NCBI RefSeq assembly: GCF_028609805.1
Contig: NZ_CP063189.1
Span: 1,116,001 to 1,180,000, forward strand
DNA length: 64,000 nt
DNA from: Corynebacterium massiliense DSM 45435
GTDB taxonomy: Bacteria; Actinomycetota; Actinomycetes; Mycobacteriales; Mycobacteriaceae
Direction of reading: 5' to 3'
In this document: positions 7,797-16,242 of the stretch, piece after piece
Layout: the number at the start of each line of letters is the position of its first letter
Position numbering within the stretch: the stretch's first letter is position 1
Notes under the pieces: model-generated
Database searches by the model: none
What the model saw: the letters and a program-made list of their open reading frames with translations, nothing else
What the model was told of the DNA's origin: nothing
Position numbers and translations under genes: made by a program

Positions 7797-9377
7797 TCAC
7801 TTACGCAGTCGGCTAAGAACACGGCCTTTCCAGCTCGTCGTCCACACCGCGGCGGCGGTCAGCCCCACGCCGAGGATCAGGAGAATGACCTGCAGGGTGT
7901 GGCCAAACCGGACGGCGGGCGTCAGCGAGTCACGCAGCGGCAGATCCTCGGCTAGGAACTTCGGTTCGAAGATGCGTGACTGCTGGGTAACCGACCCGTC
8001 TGGGTGCACGATGGCGGATACGCCGGAGGTCGCCGCGACCACCACTGCCCTGTCGGTTTCCATCGCCCGCATCCGGCTCATCGCCAGCTGCTGGTAGGTC
8101 ATGTCGGAAAAACCGAACGTGGCGTTGTTCGTCGGCGAGGTAAGGATCTGCGCGCCATTCGCCACCGAGGTGCGGAACGCGTCGTCGAACGAGACCTCGT
8201 AGCAGGTGGCCACGCCTACCGGGATGCCAGCCATGTGCACCACGCCCGGGCCATTGCCGGGCTGGAAATCGCCGGCCAGGTCGACGAAGTCGCTGAAATG
8301 GGCAAAGAAGTCGCGCCACGGCATTGTCTCGCCGAAGGGCTGCAAGTACTTCTTGTGGTGGTACTCGCCCGGCTGCCCGTCTGCGTCGAATACCTGCATG
8401 GTGTTGCGGTCGCCAACGTGATCGCGGGTCAGGGTGCCCACGAGGACTGGGGCGGCGACCCGGCGGGCGGCCTTCTGGATCATCGCCATCGCGGAATCGT
8501 CGGCGAACGGGTTGACGTCCGAGGAGTTTTCCGGCCAGAAAACCAGATCAAGGTCGGGCTCAGCCTCGGCGAGTTCTTCCGTCACCCGCGCGTGGTTCGC
8601 CAGCACCGCGCGGCGCTGGGCATTGAAATCTAGCCCCATACGCGGGACGTTGCCCTGCACGGCGGCCGCGCGCACCTCACCGACGTGATGGGACGACGAA
8701 CCGTCCGGCCCGCTTGCTGTCGCGGTCATCGTCGCGACCATGGCAGCAGCCAGCGGCACAATCGCACCGGCGGCGGCTGTCGCCCGAAACCGCGGGAGCG
8801 CCTGCCCGCGGGCCTTTTCTGCCCGCGGTACTCCCACCAGGGTGCCGATGAGTGCTGCGATGCTTGTGCCCACCAGAACCGTGGCTGCGGTCACCACCAC
8901 CGCCCCGCCCCACGGCATCAGGTGCGCCAACGGTCCTTCCACCTGGCTCCACGCCAGGCGCACCCACGAAAACCCGCCGAACGGCACCGACGAGCGCAGC
9001 ACCTCGACCGCCGCGTACCACAGCGGGAAGGCGACAAAGCCGTAGCGCCAGCGAGCAAGGGCTGCCCCGCCCGCGCCCAGCAAGAGCGCGTAGAGCGCGA
9101 GGAACACCGCGAGCGCGATGTACGGAAACGCGCCGACCATTTCCCCGATCCACGGCAGCAGGAGCAGGTAGAGGCAGAGCGCGTGCACGAACGCGACCCA
9201 CGCCGCCTTCCCCAACGTGAGGCGCTTACCGCGCGGCCAGGGGCTTAGCGCCGCATACAATAGGCCCATTCCGGCGATGGCCGCCGGCCACCACCCGAAC
9301 GGTGCGTAGGCGGTGTAGGTCAGTGCGCCGGCGAGCGCCGCGAGTACGCAGCGCGCTAGCAACCAGCCGCGCGCCAC
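7797..9377 (-). CDS. lnt: Apolipoprotein N-acyltransferase (Lnt/Ppm2)
   Basis: Adds the third, N-linked acyl chain to lipoproteins at the outer membrane face. 526 residues: about six N-terminal transmembrane segments (residues 1-215) and a nitrilase domain (about 233-480), with a final membrane helix near 495-515. The catalytic triad is visible as Glu283 (FWPENSSD), Lys342 (HHKKYLQPFGE) and Cys392 (VATCYEVSFD). The GTG start overlaps the fxsA stop by one base (TAGTG), which suggests translational coupling. In mycobacteria this domain is fused to Ppm1; here the genes are separate but adjacent. Confidence 0.95.
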   Translation of the reverse strand: MARGWLLARCVLAALAGALTYTAYAPFGWWPAAIAGMGLLYAALSPWPRGKRLTLGKAAWVAFVHALCLYLLLLPWIGEMVGAFPYIALAVFLALYALLLGAGGAALARWRYGFVAFPLWYAAVEVLRSSVPFGGFSWVRLAWSQVEGPLAHLMPWGGAVVVTAATVLVGTSIAALIGTLVGVPRAEKARGQALPRFRATAAAGAIVPLAAAMVATMTATASGPDGSSSHHVGEVRAAAVQGNVPRMGLDFNAQRRAVLANHARVTEELAEAEPDLDLVFWPENSSDVNPFADDSAMAMIQKAARRVAAPVLVGTLTRDHVGDRNTMQVFDADGQPGEYHHKKYLQPFGETMPWRDFFAHFSDFVDLAGDFQPGNGPGVVHMAGIPVGVATCYEVSFDDAFRTSVANGAQILTSPTNNATFGFSDMTYQQLAMSRMRAMETDRAVVVAATSGVSAIVHPDGSVTQQSRIFEPKFLAEDLPLRDSLTPAVRFGHTLQVILLILGVGLTAAAVWTTSWKGRVLSRLRK

Positions 9378-10033
9378 TAGTGCGTATCCCCGCTGGGGCG
9401 TCCACTACCGCCGCGGCCGCGGCCATTGTCGCTATCGGGGCGGAAGTCATCCGGATCCGCCGATTCCGACCAGCGCCGGATCTCGTCTTCGTCGATCACC
9501 AAGTCCTCATCGCGGGCCCGCCTGCGAGCTGAGCCGCGGGAGGAGTCGCGCGCCCCAGGCTGCGACGGGCGAGCGGACGTGAACTGCCCGAACGAGGTGT
9601 GGTTTTGTGCCATCGGAGTTGCCTCGTAGACGCGCATGCCCATCCGTTCGATGGCGCGGAACATGCGCGCGGCCAGCACCGTGCGGATAAGCGACCGCGT
9701 CGGCGGCAGGATGAGCAGAAGTCCCACGATGGTGGTGACGAACCCGGGGATGGACAGCAGAACACCGCCGACCATGGTCAGCCCCACGTTGCCCGCGGTG
9801 CGCCCCGGCTTGTCGTCGGAGTAGACGAGCTGTCCTTTGTCGTCCGCCCGCACCCGCGAGCGCATGATGCGGCGGGCTTCCACACCCGCGATGGTCATGC
9901 CGAAAAACATGGTGACAAAGAGCACGAGCAGCGCCCAGCCGACACCGATCCAGGACGAGACCGCCCAGAAGGCTAAGGCTTCGAGGAGGAAGTACGCGAA
10001 GAAATAAACAACCGGCATAGTGGGTTCAACCAT
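9377..10033 (-). CDS. fxsA: FxsA-family membrane protein
   Basis: 218 residues with about four hydrophobic segments in the first 125 residues (VVYFFAYFLLEALAFWAV, GWALLVLFVTMFFGMTIAG, TMVGGVLLSIPGFVTTIVGLLLILPPTR), the FxsA pattern. The C-terminal ~90 residues are a hydrophilic Arg/Asp/Ser/Gly-rich cytoplasmic tail. In E. coli FxsA eases F-exclusion of phage T7; its normal role is unknown. The ATG at 10033 has GGGGAG at 5 nt; a second in-frame Met lies 15 nt inside. First gene of the fxsA-lnt-ppm1 cluster and divergent from the CobG-like gene. Confidence 0.87.
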   Translation of the reverse strand: MVEPTMPVVYFFAYFLLEALAFWAVSSWIGVGWALLVLFVTMFFGMTIAGVEARRIMRSRVRADDKGQLVYSDDKPGRTAGNVGLTMVGGVLLSIPGFVTTIVGLLLILPPTRSLIRTVLAARMFRAIERMGMRVYEATPMAQNHTSFGQFTSARPSQPGARDSSRGSARRRARDEDLVIDEDEIRRWSESADPDDFRPDSDNGRGRGGSGRPSGDTH

Positions 10034-10139
10034 ACCGGCTCCCCTACGTATTCCTCACCGCCCCACGGCACCTTGCGGACGTCGCGCCGCGTGTCACGCG
10101 GCCGCAAGCGGTGACGGAGGCGGCGACCACGGTGGCTTG

Positions 10140-10145
10140 TACACT
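10140..10145 (+). promoter_or_regulatory. -10 box of the CobG-like gene (leaderless)
   Basis: TACACT followed by 8 nt and the ATG at 10154. Confidence 0.5.
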
Positions 10146-10153
10146 GACGAGCC

Positions 10154-10720
10154 ATGCCGACAGTGAGTTTCCACGAACACTCCCCTTCTGACGCCGCAGC
10201 CGCAGCAACCGCCGCCGCGCAAGCCACCGTCACCGTGGCGCGGATGGAGATGACCGGCCGCGTGATCCGGCAGCAGGAATGGTTCGCGCTGGCCAACCTG
10301 GCCCGCGACTTCGCCGACGGCGCGATCCACATCCTGGACGGCGGCACCATCGAGGTCCGCGGTGTCCACGACCAGTCCGGCGTAGAGCGCGCCGTGGCGG
10401 ACATTCCGGCCGAGGAAACGACCGACTTCCCTACCGCCCCGCGTGACGATGCCGCCCCCATCGGCTGGCTCGACGAGGACTGCGAGCCCGGGAGGGTGAA
10501 CCTCGGCGCCGGCGTCTACGGCCGCCGCCTGCCTGCCGCGCACGTGGATATCCTCGGTGCACTCGAAGTCCCCGTCACCGTCACCCAGCGCGGCAGCCTC
10601 ATCTTCCACGACATCGCCGAGGGCGACGCTGACGTCGTCCTGCGCGTGCTCGCACCCCGCGGGTTCATCTTCGATGCGAATTCCCCGCATCTGGATGAGT
10701 CGCTGCGGGCTGACGGGTAG
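10154..10720 (+). CDS. CobG/nitrite-reductase-like ferredoxin half-domain protein
   Basis: 188 residues resembling the ferredoxin-like half domains of precorrin-3B synthase (CobG) and nitrite/sulfite reductases. The first copy is about residues 24-75 (EWFALANLARDFADGAIHILDGGTIEVRG). The second is about 103-160 (GRVNLGAGVYGRRLPAAHVDILGALEVPVTVTQRGSLIF). The [4Fe-4S]-siroheme domain that normally separates the halves is absent, with no cysteine cluster; a single Cys occurs, in DEDCEPG. It cannot be a complete CobG. It starts with an Ala-rich linker and appears leaderless. No cobalamin genes are nearby. Function unknown: a remnant or a repurposed binding protein. Confidence 0.65.
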   Translation: MPTVSFHEHSPSDAAAAATAAAQATVTVARMEMTGRVIRQQEWFALANLARDFADGAIHILDGGTIEVRGVHDQSGVERAVADIPAEETTDFPTAPRDDAAPIGWLDEDCEPGRVNLGAGVYGRRLPAAHVDILGALEVPVTVTQRGSLIFHDIAEGDADVVLRVLAPRGFIFDANSPHLDESLRADG

Positions 10721-10748
10721 CAGGCCTACGCCGAAGCCGCGATCAGGA

Positions 10749-11399
10749 TCAGGACGGCCAGTCAGTGGTGGCGTCGATCCACTTCTGGGTAAGCTCCAGG
10801 CCTGAAACCCGAAGATACTCCCGTGCGAAGTTATCGATTGCTCTTCCGAGTTGCTCTATGGATGCGAGACCGTCGTCATACGCATTCACTACCGCAGCCT
10901 CAATCCAGTCCGGAACCATTCCAGGAACGGCTAGATGTTTGATCGCTAAATCAGCGCGCTGTACAGGGATCCCCTCAAACCAGCACCACTCATCCGGCCG
11001 TAACTCCATGCTGTGGGCGGTTACCTTGTGTGGGACGTCGACCTGTATAACGTTCGGCGTGTAACTGGCAGGTACGGCTACATCGCGACCCTCAGATGTC
11101 ACGACGAAGGGCCCGACATTTTGCGCCTCTAGGGATGCCTGCCACACCAAGGGCACTACTGTCTCGACAGGAAGACAACGGGTAGCCACAACCACCGGTG
11201 CGTAAAGAATCAGGGCGCTACTCCACGAGACATCCGCGTCTCGGAAAACGACATCATCGGCGATCTGTAAATTCTCCGACTCCCCGAAAAATGGCTCAAT
11301 TATTCCGCGTTTGAGGGCGGCTTTCTCCTGCTCTCGAGTCATTTGCCGAGACGTAATCATCCCGCTTTGGTGGCGGAGCACGTCCAAAACGAACTGCAT
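10749..11399 (-). CDS. AbiEi-like antitoxin-family protein (orphan)
   Basis: 216 residues. The N-terminus (FVLDVLRHQSGMITSRQM) looks like the winged-helix of AbiEi-type proteins, and the middle has their usual sequence of elements: a serine/alanine strand (SWSSALILY), a positively charged strand, and ELRPDEWCWFEGIPVQRADLAIKHLA, matching the 'GIPVT..RTLLDLA' region. In type IV systems such a protein represses and counteracts an AbiEii nucleotidyltransferase toxin; none is adjacent. Base composition is visibly more AT-rich than in flanking genes, which suggests lateral acquisition. The start has AGGATGGTAGG upstream. It may be a regulator rather than an antitoxin. Confidence 0.55.
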   Translation of the reverse strand: MQFVLDVLRHQSGMITSRQMTREQEKAALKRGIIEPFFGESENLQIADDVVFRDADVSWSSALILYAPVVVATRCLPVETVVPLVWQASLEAQNVGPFVVTSEGRDVAVPASYTPNVIQVDVPHKVTAHSMELRPDEWCWFEGIPVQRADLAIKHLAVPGMVPDWIEAAVVNAYDDGLASIEQLGRAIDNFAREYLRVSGLELTQKWIDATTDWPS

Positions 11400-11415
11400 G
11401 GCCTACCATCCTGTC

Positions 11416-12225
11416 TTAACGCGGCATGTGCCGCCAGATTGGCCGCGGCACCATGCGCATCACCCAGGCAAGGAGCCGGAGTGTGCCGGGGATCCACACG
11501 GTGGTGCTGCGCGGGCGGGAGCGCTTTTCATCGGCACGCATGTGCTTGGCGATGTGCTCCGCCACCACGTCCGGCGTCACCGACAGTGGCGCGGGGCGCA
11601 TGCCCTCGGTCATCGAACCGATGACGAAGCCAGGGCGGGCAGTAATAAGCGCCAGCTCGCTGCCGTGCAGGCGGTCCGCAAGACCCTGGCAGAAGGCGTC
11701 GAGCCCCGCCTTCGTCGAGCCGTATACGTAGTTCGCGCGCCGCGCCCGCCAGCCGGCGATGGACGAGAAGGCGACGATGTGGCCGCGGGGCATGACATCG
11801 GCAAGCACGGTGAGCATGGACACCTGCGCGAGGTAGTCCACGGCGGCGATGTCGGCCGCGTGCGCCTCGTCACGCTCCGCGCGATCCTGATCGCCCAAGA
11901 TGCCGAAGGCCACGATCGCCGTGGTGATTTCCTCCCCCGCCACCTGTTCGGCGCGGCGCACCACGTCGCGGTGGGATGCGCAGTCGGTCGCGTCGAAGGC
12001 GATGCGGTGCACCGCGCTCGCTCCACACTCCGGGGAACTCAGGCGGGAGACGGTGGTGTTGAGGGCGGCATCGTCAAGCGCCGCGTTGTGCAGCTCGGCG
12101 TCGCCACGAGGCCGGGCGGCCAGCACCACGGTGCGGCCCCGGCAGATCCGCGCGGCGAGCTCGCCACCGATGTCGCTGCGCCCGCCCAGGACGAGGACCG
12201 CGCCGTCTTCCTTTCCGGCCGGCAT
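11416..12225 (-). CDS. Short-chain dehydrogenase/reductase, DprE2-like
   Basis: 269 residues. NAD(P)-binding GGRSDIGGELA at about residues 14-24, catalytic Ser in AFSSIAG, and YxxxK in VYGSTKAG. The C-terminal LLAWVMRMVPRPIWRHMPR and the central ITARPGFVIGSMTEGM resemble DprE2, the reductase of decaprenylphosphoryl-arabinose synthesis. Its partner DprE1 is not beside it, so it is probably a paralogue of unknown substrate, possibly a polyprenyl-linked sugar (inference). The start codon abuts the stop of the M24 peptidase gene with no spacer, so the two are translationally coupled. No own promoter seen. Confidence 0.82.
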   Translation of the reverse strand: MPAGKEDGAVLVLGGRSDIGGELAARICRGRTVVLAARPRGDAELHNAALDDAALNTTVSRLSSPECGASAVHRIAFDATDCASHRDVVRRAEQVAGEEITTAIVAFGILGDQDRAERDEAHAADIAAVDYLAQVSMLTVLADVMPRGHIVAFSSIAGWRARRANYVYGSTKAGLDAFCQGLADRLHGSELALITARPGFVIGSMTEGMRPAPLSVTPDVVAEHIAKHMRADEKRSRPRSTTVWIPGTLRLLAWVMRMVPRPIWRHMPR

Positions 12226-13380
12226 CTAGCACAGCTCCCGCGGTCCGTTGTTCAGCGAGCGCGCCCCACTGGCCTCCACGACCACGATGTCTTCCAAGCG
12301 CATGCCCCACTTGTCCGCGACGTAGATGCCCGGCTCGATGGAAAAGCACATGCCCTCCGTCAGCGGGGTGTCATTGCCCTGCATGATGAACGGATCCTCG
12401 TGGCCACTCAGCCCGATGCCGTGGCCTAAGCGGTGGAAGAACGCGTCGCCGTAACCGGCCGCCTCGATGATGTCGCGGGCGGCGGAGTCGATCTCCTGCG
12501 CCGTCACCCCGGGACGCACGGCGTCAAAGGCGGCGCGGTAGGCGCGGTACAAGACGTCGTAGGCGGCGCGGAAGTCCTCCGGCGCGGCTTGAGAGTCACC
12601 CCCGACGACGTAGGTGCGCGTGCAGTCCGAGTGGTAGCCGGCGCCTAAGGTGCCGCCGAGATCCACCACGACCGGCTCGCCGGCGCGCAGCACGCGGTCG
12701 GAGAAGTCGTGGTGCGGGTCGGCGCCGTTGGGGCCGGAGCCGACGATGACGAAGTCGATGCTGTCGTGCTCGGCGAGGATAAGCTCGGACAGCTTGTCCG
12801 CCACCTGCTTCTCAGTCACCCCCGGGGTCAGTAGCTCCGGGACGGCCGCGTGCACGCGGTCAATCGCCGCGGCGGCCTGGCCAAGTTGCGCCACTTCTTC
12901 GGCGCCCTTGCGGTAGTAGAGATCCGACAGCAGGTCGGCGGTAAGCACCCAGTCGCGGCGCTCAGCGGGATCGCGCTTCTGGATGCGCAGGACGTGGTCG
13001 GCCGTCAGTGAGCTGCTCAGGCCGATGGTGGCGCCAGCCGGGGCCTCGCCCAGAGCGTTCCACACCAGTGCGTACGGGTCCTGGCCATCGGCCCACTGCT
13101 TGATGTCCACGTCGAGCTCTCCGATGGGAGAGCGCCGGATATCGCCCATGTCGGTGGAGAGGACAATAACCGTCGCGCGCCCCGCGGCGGGGATGACCAG
13201 GCTGGTCAGCCGCTCATGCGAGGAGGCCCAGCTGCCGGTGAAGTACGCGAACTCGGCACCGGTGGCGATGACCGCGCCGGCAGCGCCGGCTTCGCGGACG
13301 GCCTGCTGCGCGCGCTCGATGCGCTCCGAGTACAACTCAGGGCCGAAAGTGGACGGGATGGAGTCGGGTGTCTCAGTCAT
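12226..13380 (-). CDS. M24-family aminopeptidase P / Xaa-Pro dipeptidase
   Basis: Metallopeptidase releasing N-terminal residues ahead of proline. The C-terminal pita-bread domain has all five metal ligands: Asp in VVVDLGG, Asp in HSDCTRTY, His in HRLGHGIG, Glu in FSIEPGIY and Glu in RLEDIVVV. The N-terminal creatinase-like domain is about residues 1-150. 384 residues from ATG 13380, preceded by AAGG at ~8 nt; an in-frame GTG 9 nt upstream is less well placed. Cytoplasmic (no signal). Located between helY and the coupled SDR gene. Confidence 0.92.
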   Translation of the reverse strand: MTETPDSIPSTFGPELYSERIERAQQAVREAGAAGAVIATGAEFAYFTGSWASSHERLTSLVIPAAGRATVIVLSTDMGDIRRSPIGELDVDIKQWADGQDPYALVWNALGEAPAGATIGLSSSLTADHVLRIQKRDPAERRDWVLTADLLSDLYYRKGAEEVAQLGQAAAAIDRVHAAVPELLTPGVTEKQVADKLSELILAEHDSIDFVIVGSGPNGADPHHDFSDRVLRAGEPVVVDLGGTLGAGYHSDCTRTYVVGGDSQAAPEDFRAAYDVLYRAYRAAFDAVRPGVTAQEIDSAARDIIEAAGYGDAFFHRLGHGIGLSGHEDPFIMQGNDTPLTEGMCFSIEPGIYVADKWGMRLEDIVVVEASGARSLNNGPRELC

Positions 13381-13404
13381 GGCACACACCTTAGTGCGCC
13401 GGGC

Positions 13405-16221
13405 TTAGGCGCCGATAGCCACCACGCCGCGCTGGATCGCGTCGATAGCCCGCCGTGCGTTGGCGCGAATATCCTCGCCGTAGCCGGTCTTGGCCACCTG
13501 CTGGAGAAGATCGACCACCTGCCGGCACCAGCGGACGAAGTCACCGGCGGTCAGCTGCGCGCCCGACTCTGCGGCCGCGGCCAGGCAGTAGCCCAAAGGC
13601 GCTCCCGCCGCCCACTGGTGGATGGCCAGGGCAAACTCGGCCTCCGGTTCACGGGTAACGGGCAGCTGGTTGCGCTGCTCGTCGGCGGCCAGTTCGCTCC
13701 ACACTCGGACGGTGGCGTTGGCGGCATCCACCATCTCCTCCGTGGGCAGTTCGGGCTGCCCGGCGGTGGATTTGCGGTTTTCAAACACGCACAGTGAGCT
13801 CACCCCGGCCAGCTCTGCCGGATCCAGACCGTCCCAGATGCCGCGCTTGAGGCACTGTGCCACCAGCAGATCCGACTCGCTGTGGATTTTGGCCAGCCGC
13901 TCGCCTTCTTCGGTGACCACTGGGACCCGGTCCGGGCCAATGCCATCGAATTCCACGTAGTCCATCTGCGCCAAAAGCCCCACGATGCGCTCGAAGGTGC
14001 GGCCCAGGGTGTCCGTGGCGCGCTCCACCCGCTTTTCCATCTTCTCCAGCTCGCGCTCGCGGCGGTCCAGCCGGTGCCCGATATTTGCCAGCTGTTCGCG
14101 GTCCAAGGCCGGCCAGTTGTGCGCCGGGTGCTCGCGAATGGCCTCGCGCAGCTCGGTGATCTTCTTCGTCGGCCGCACGCGCGGTTTCAGCCGCATCTTC
14201 TTCGGGCGGTGGAACTTCTCGCGCTTGAGCGCGTTGACCACAAAGCGCGAGTTCTTCCGCGGGTTCTTCCGCACCTGGCGCGGCAGCTTCATTCGGCCGA
14301 CGGAAATAGGCGGGTTATCGATGCCGGCTACGTCAATCCGGCCCGACCAGCCGGTTTCCGTGGTCACCCACGGCCGGGGATCGGCCGACTGGTTAGCCGC
14401 GGTATTGACCACCGCGAGCGTGGGGCCTTTTCGCCCTGCCAGCGCGACGACCTCGCCTTCCTGCATCTTGGCCAGCACGGTGCGCACTTCCTGGGTGCGC
14501 TGCTCGACCGAATGCGCCTGGGCGGCGCGTTCCTCATCGGTCAGCGCGCGGCGCAGCGCGACGTAGTCCATCAGCAGCGTCTGCGCATCCTCACCATCGG
14601 CCACCGGCGGCGCAAAGGTCTCTACCGCCTCGGCCAGTTGCTGTTCCAGCTCGGCGACGCGCTGCTCCGCCCGCTCAATCTCGCGCGTTTCTTCCACCAC
14701 GGATCCGTTCGCTTGGAACTGCGCAAACGACTTCTCGATGAGCCGCAGCGAGTCATCGAAACCGAGCATGCCCAGCAGGTTGATGGCCATGTTGTACCCC
14801 GGGGCGAACGTGGAATTCAGCGGGTAGGTGCGCGTGGAGGCAAGGCCTGCCACCTGCCGCGGATCCATGGCCGGCGCCCACAGCACGACCGCGTTGCCTT
14901 GCGTGTCGATGCCACGCCGGCCCGCGCGCCCCGTCAGCTGCGTGTACTGCCCCGGCGTGAGATCCACGTGCGACTCGCCATTAAATTTGATGAGCTTTTC
15001 CAGCACCACCGTGCGCGCCGGCATGTTGATCCCCAGCGCGAGCGTCTCAGTGGCGAAGACGGCCCGCACCAGCCCGCGCACGACGAGATCTTCCACAATG
15101 TGGCGAAATGCCGGCAGCATACCGGCGTGGTGGGCGGCGAAACCGCGGGAGAGCACCTCGCGCCACTGCCGGAAGTTAAGCACCTGGAGATCCTCTTCCG
15201 GGATGCCTTCCACCCCGGCATCGATGATCTCTTTGATCTGCTGCGCTTCCTCCGGCTCGGTCAGGCGCATCCGCGAGCGGTAGCACTGGTAGAGGGCGCC
15301 GTCGCAGCCGGCGCGGGAGAAGATGAAGGTGATGGCCGGCAGCATCTCCTGCCCCTGCAGGAGCTTGAGCACCTCCGGCCGGCCGAGGGGGCGGTACTTG
15401 TCCTGCGGGCGCGGCGCGCCGCTGCGCCGGCGGGAATCCCGGCCCTTCTCCGCGCCCTTGTTGCGCTTGGCCAGTGCACGCGAGCGAAAGCCCTTCCCGG
15501 AGACGTAGTCGGCTTTGCCCTGGTTGGCATCGCGCTCCTCGAGGCGCTGGACGCGTTGCACCAGTTCCGGGTTGACCTCGCCGGTCGTGCCCGGCTCGAA
15601 AAGTGGGTAGACCTTGTGCCCGATGAGCATCCACTGGTCCAGCGGGACCGGGCGATGCTCGGAGACGATGACCTTGGTATCGCCGCGCACGGCAGAAAGC
15701 CACTCGCCGAATTCCTCGGAGTTCGACACCGTGGCCGATAGCCCGATGATGTTGACCGACTCGTCAAGGTTCAAGATGATTTCTTCCCACACGGCGCCGC
15801 GGGCGGCATCGGCAAGAAAGTGAATCTCGTCCATCACCACGTGGGTAAGCCGGTCCAGGGCCCGCGAGCCCGCGTAGATCATGTTGCGTAAGACCTCGGT
15901 GGTCATCACGACGATCTCGGCGTGGGGGTTGACGGAGACATCGCCAGTCAGCAGGCCCACGGCGTCCTCGCCGTGTTCTGCGACGAGGTCGTGGTACTTC
16001 TGGTTGCTCAGCGCCTTGATGGGCGTGGTGTAAAAGCACTTCGTGCCGCGGGAGAGCGCCAGGGAGACGGCGAACTCGCCCACGATGGTCTTGCCGGCGC
16101 CGGTGGGAGCGCATACGAGCACTCCCCGATCGTCCTCGACGGCCTGACAGCCCTCGAGCTGGAAGTCATCCAGCGGGTACGGCAGGGCGGCGGAAAACTC
16201 AGCAAGATGCGACGTGGCCAT
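13405..16221 (-). CDS. helY: HelY-type Ski2-like DEAD/DEAH-box helicase
   Basis: 938-residue SF2 helicase of the Ski2/Mtr4-like group. Motif I APTGAGKT at residues 38-45, DEIH (motif II) at 131-134, SAT (motif III) at 162-164, and the C-terminal helicase half with QLTGRAGRRGID. A long insertion and a C-terminal helical domain (about 500-938) contain a coiled-coil stretch (AEQRVAELEQQLAEAVET). Likely acts on structured RNA; the precise role is unsettled. The gene follows tatC in the conserved pafB-pafC-tatA-tatC-helY order. TAGTCT (16230-16235, complement) lies 8 nt before its ATG, so it may also have its own leaderless promoter. Confidence 0.94.
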   Translation of the reverse strand: MATSHLAEFSAALPYPLDDFQLEGCQAVEDDRGVLVCAPTGAGKTIVGEFAVSLALSRGTKCFYTTPIKALSNQKYHDLVAEHGEDAVGLLTGDVSVNPHAEIVVMTTEVLRNMIYAGSRALDRLTHVVMDEIHFLADAARGAVWEEIILNLDESVNIIGLSATVSNSEEFGEWLSAVRGDTKVIVSEHRPVPLDQWMLIGHKVYPLFEPGTTGEVNPELVQRVQRLEERDANQGKADYVSGKGFRSRALAKRNKGAEKGRDSRRRSGAPRPQDKYRPLGRPEVLKLLQGQEMLPAITFIFSRAGCDGALYQCYRSRMRLTEPEEAQQIKEIIDAGVEGIPEEDLQVLNFRQWREVLSRGFAAHHAGMLPAFRHIVEDLVVRGLVRAVFATETLALGINMPARTVVLEKLIKFNGESHVDLTPGQYTQLTGRAGRRGIDTQGNAVVLWAPAMDPRQVAGLASTRTYPLNSTFAPGYNMAINLLGMLGFDDSLRLIEKSFAQFQANGSVVEETREIERAEQRVAELEQQLAEAVETFAPPVADGEDAQTLLMDYVALRRALTDEERAAQAHSVEQRTQEVRTVLAKMQEGEVVALAGRKGPTLAVVNTAANQSADPRPWVTTETGWSGRIDVAGIDNPPISVGRMKLPRQVRKNPRKNSRFVVNALKREKFHRPKKMRLKPRVRPTKKITELREAIREHPAHNWPALDREQLANIGHRLDRRERELEKMEKRVERATDTLGRTFERIVGLLAQMDYVEFDGIGPDRVPVVTEEGERLAKIHSESDLLVAQCLKRGIWDGLDPAELAGVSSLCVFENRKSTAGQPELPTEEMVDAANATVRVWSELAADEQRNQLPVTREPEAEFALAIHQWAAGAPLGYCLAAAAESGAQLTAGDFVRWCRQVVDLLQQVAKTGYGEDIRANARRAIDAIQRGVVAIGA

Positions 16222-16229
16222 AGTGGCCT

Positions 16230-16235
16230 AGACTA
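16230..16235 (-). promoter_or_regulatory. Candidate -10 box of helY inside the tatC-helY gap
   Basis: Complement reads TAGTCT, 8 nt before the helY ATG. It fits the leaderless layout seen elsewhere in the window. Confidence 0.4.
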
Positions 16236-16242
16236 CCTGCCG

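Noticed and set aside
10749..11399. Complete AbiE type IV toxin-antitoxin system
   Set aside because: Only the AbiEi-like partner is present; flanking genes are CobG-like and SDR, not a nucleotidyltransferase toxin.
11416..12225. DprE2 of the arabinan pathway
   Set aside because: DprE1 is not adjacent and the gene is coupled to an M24 peptidase; paralogue is the safer call.
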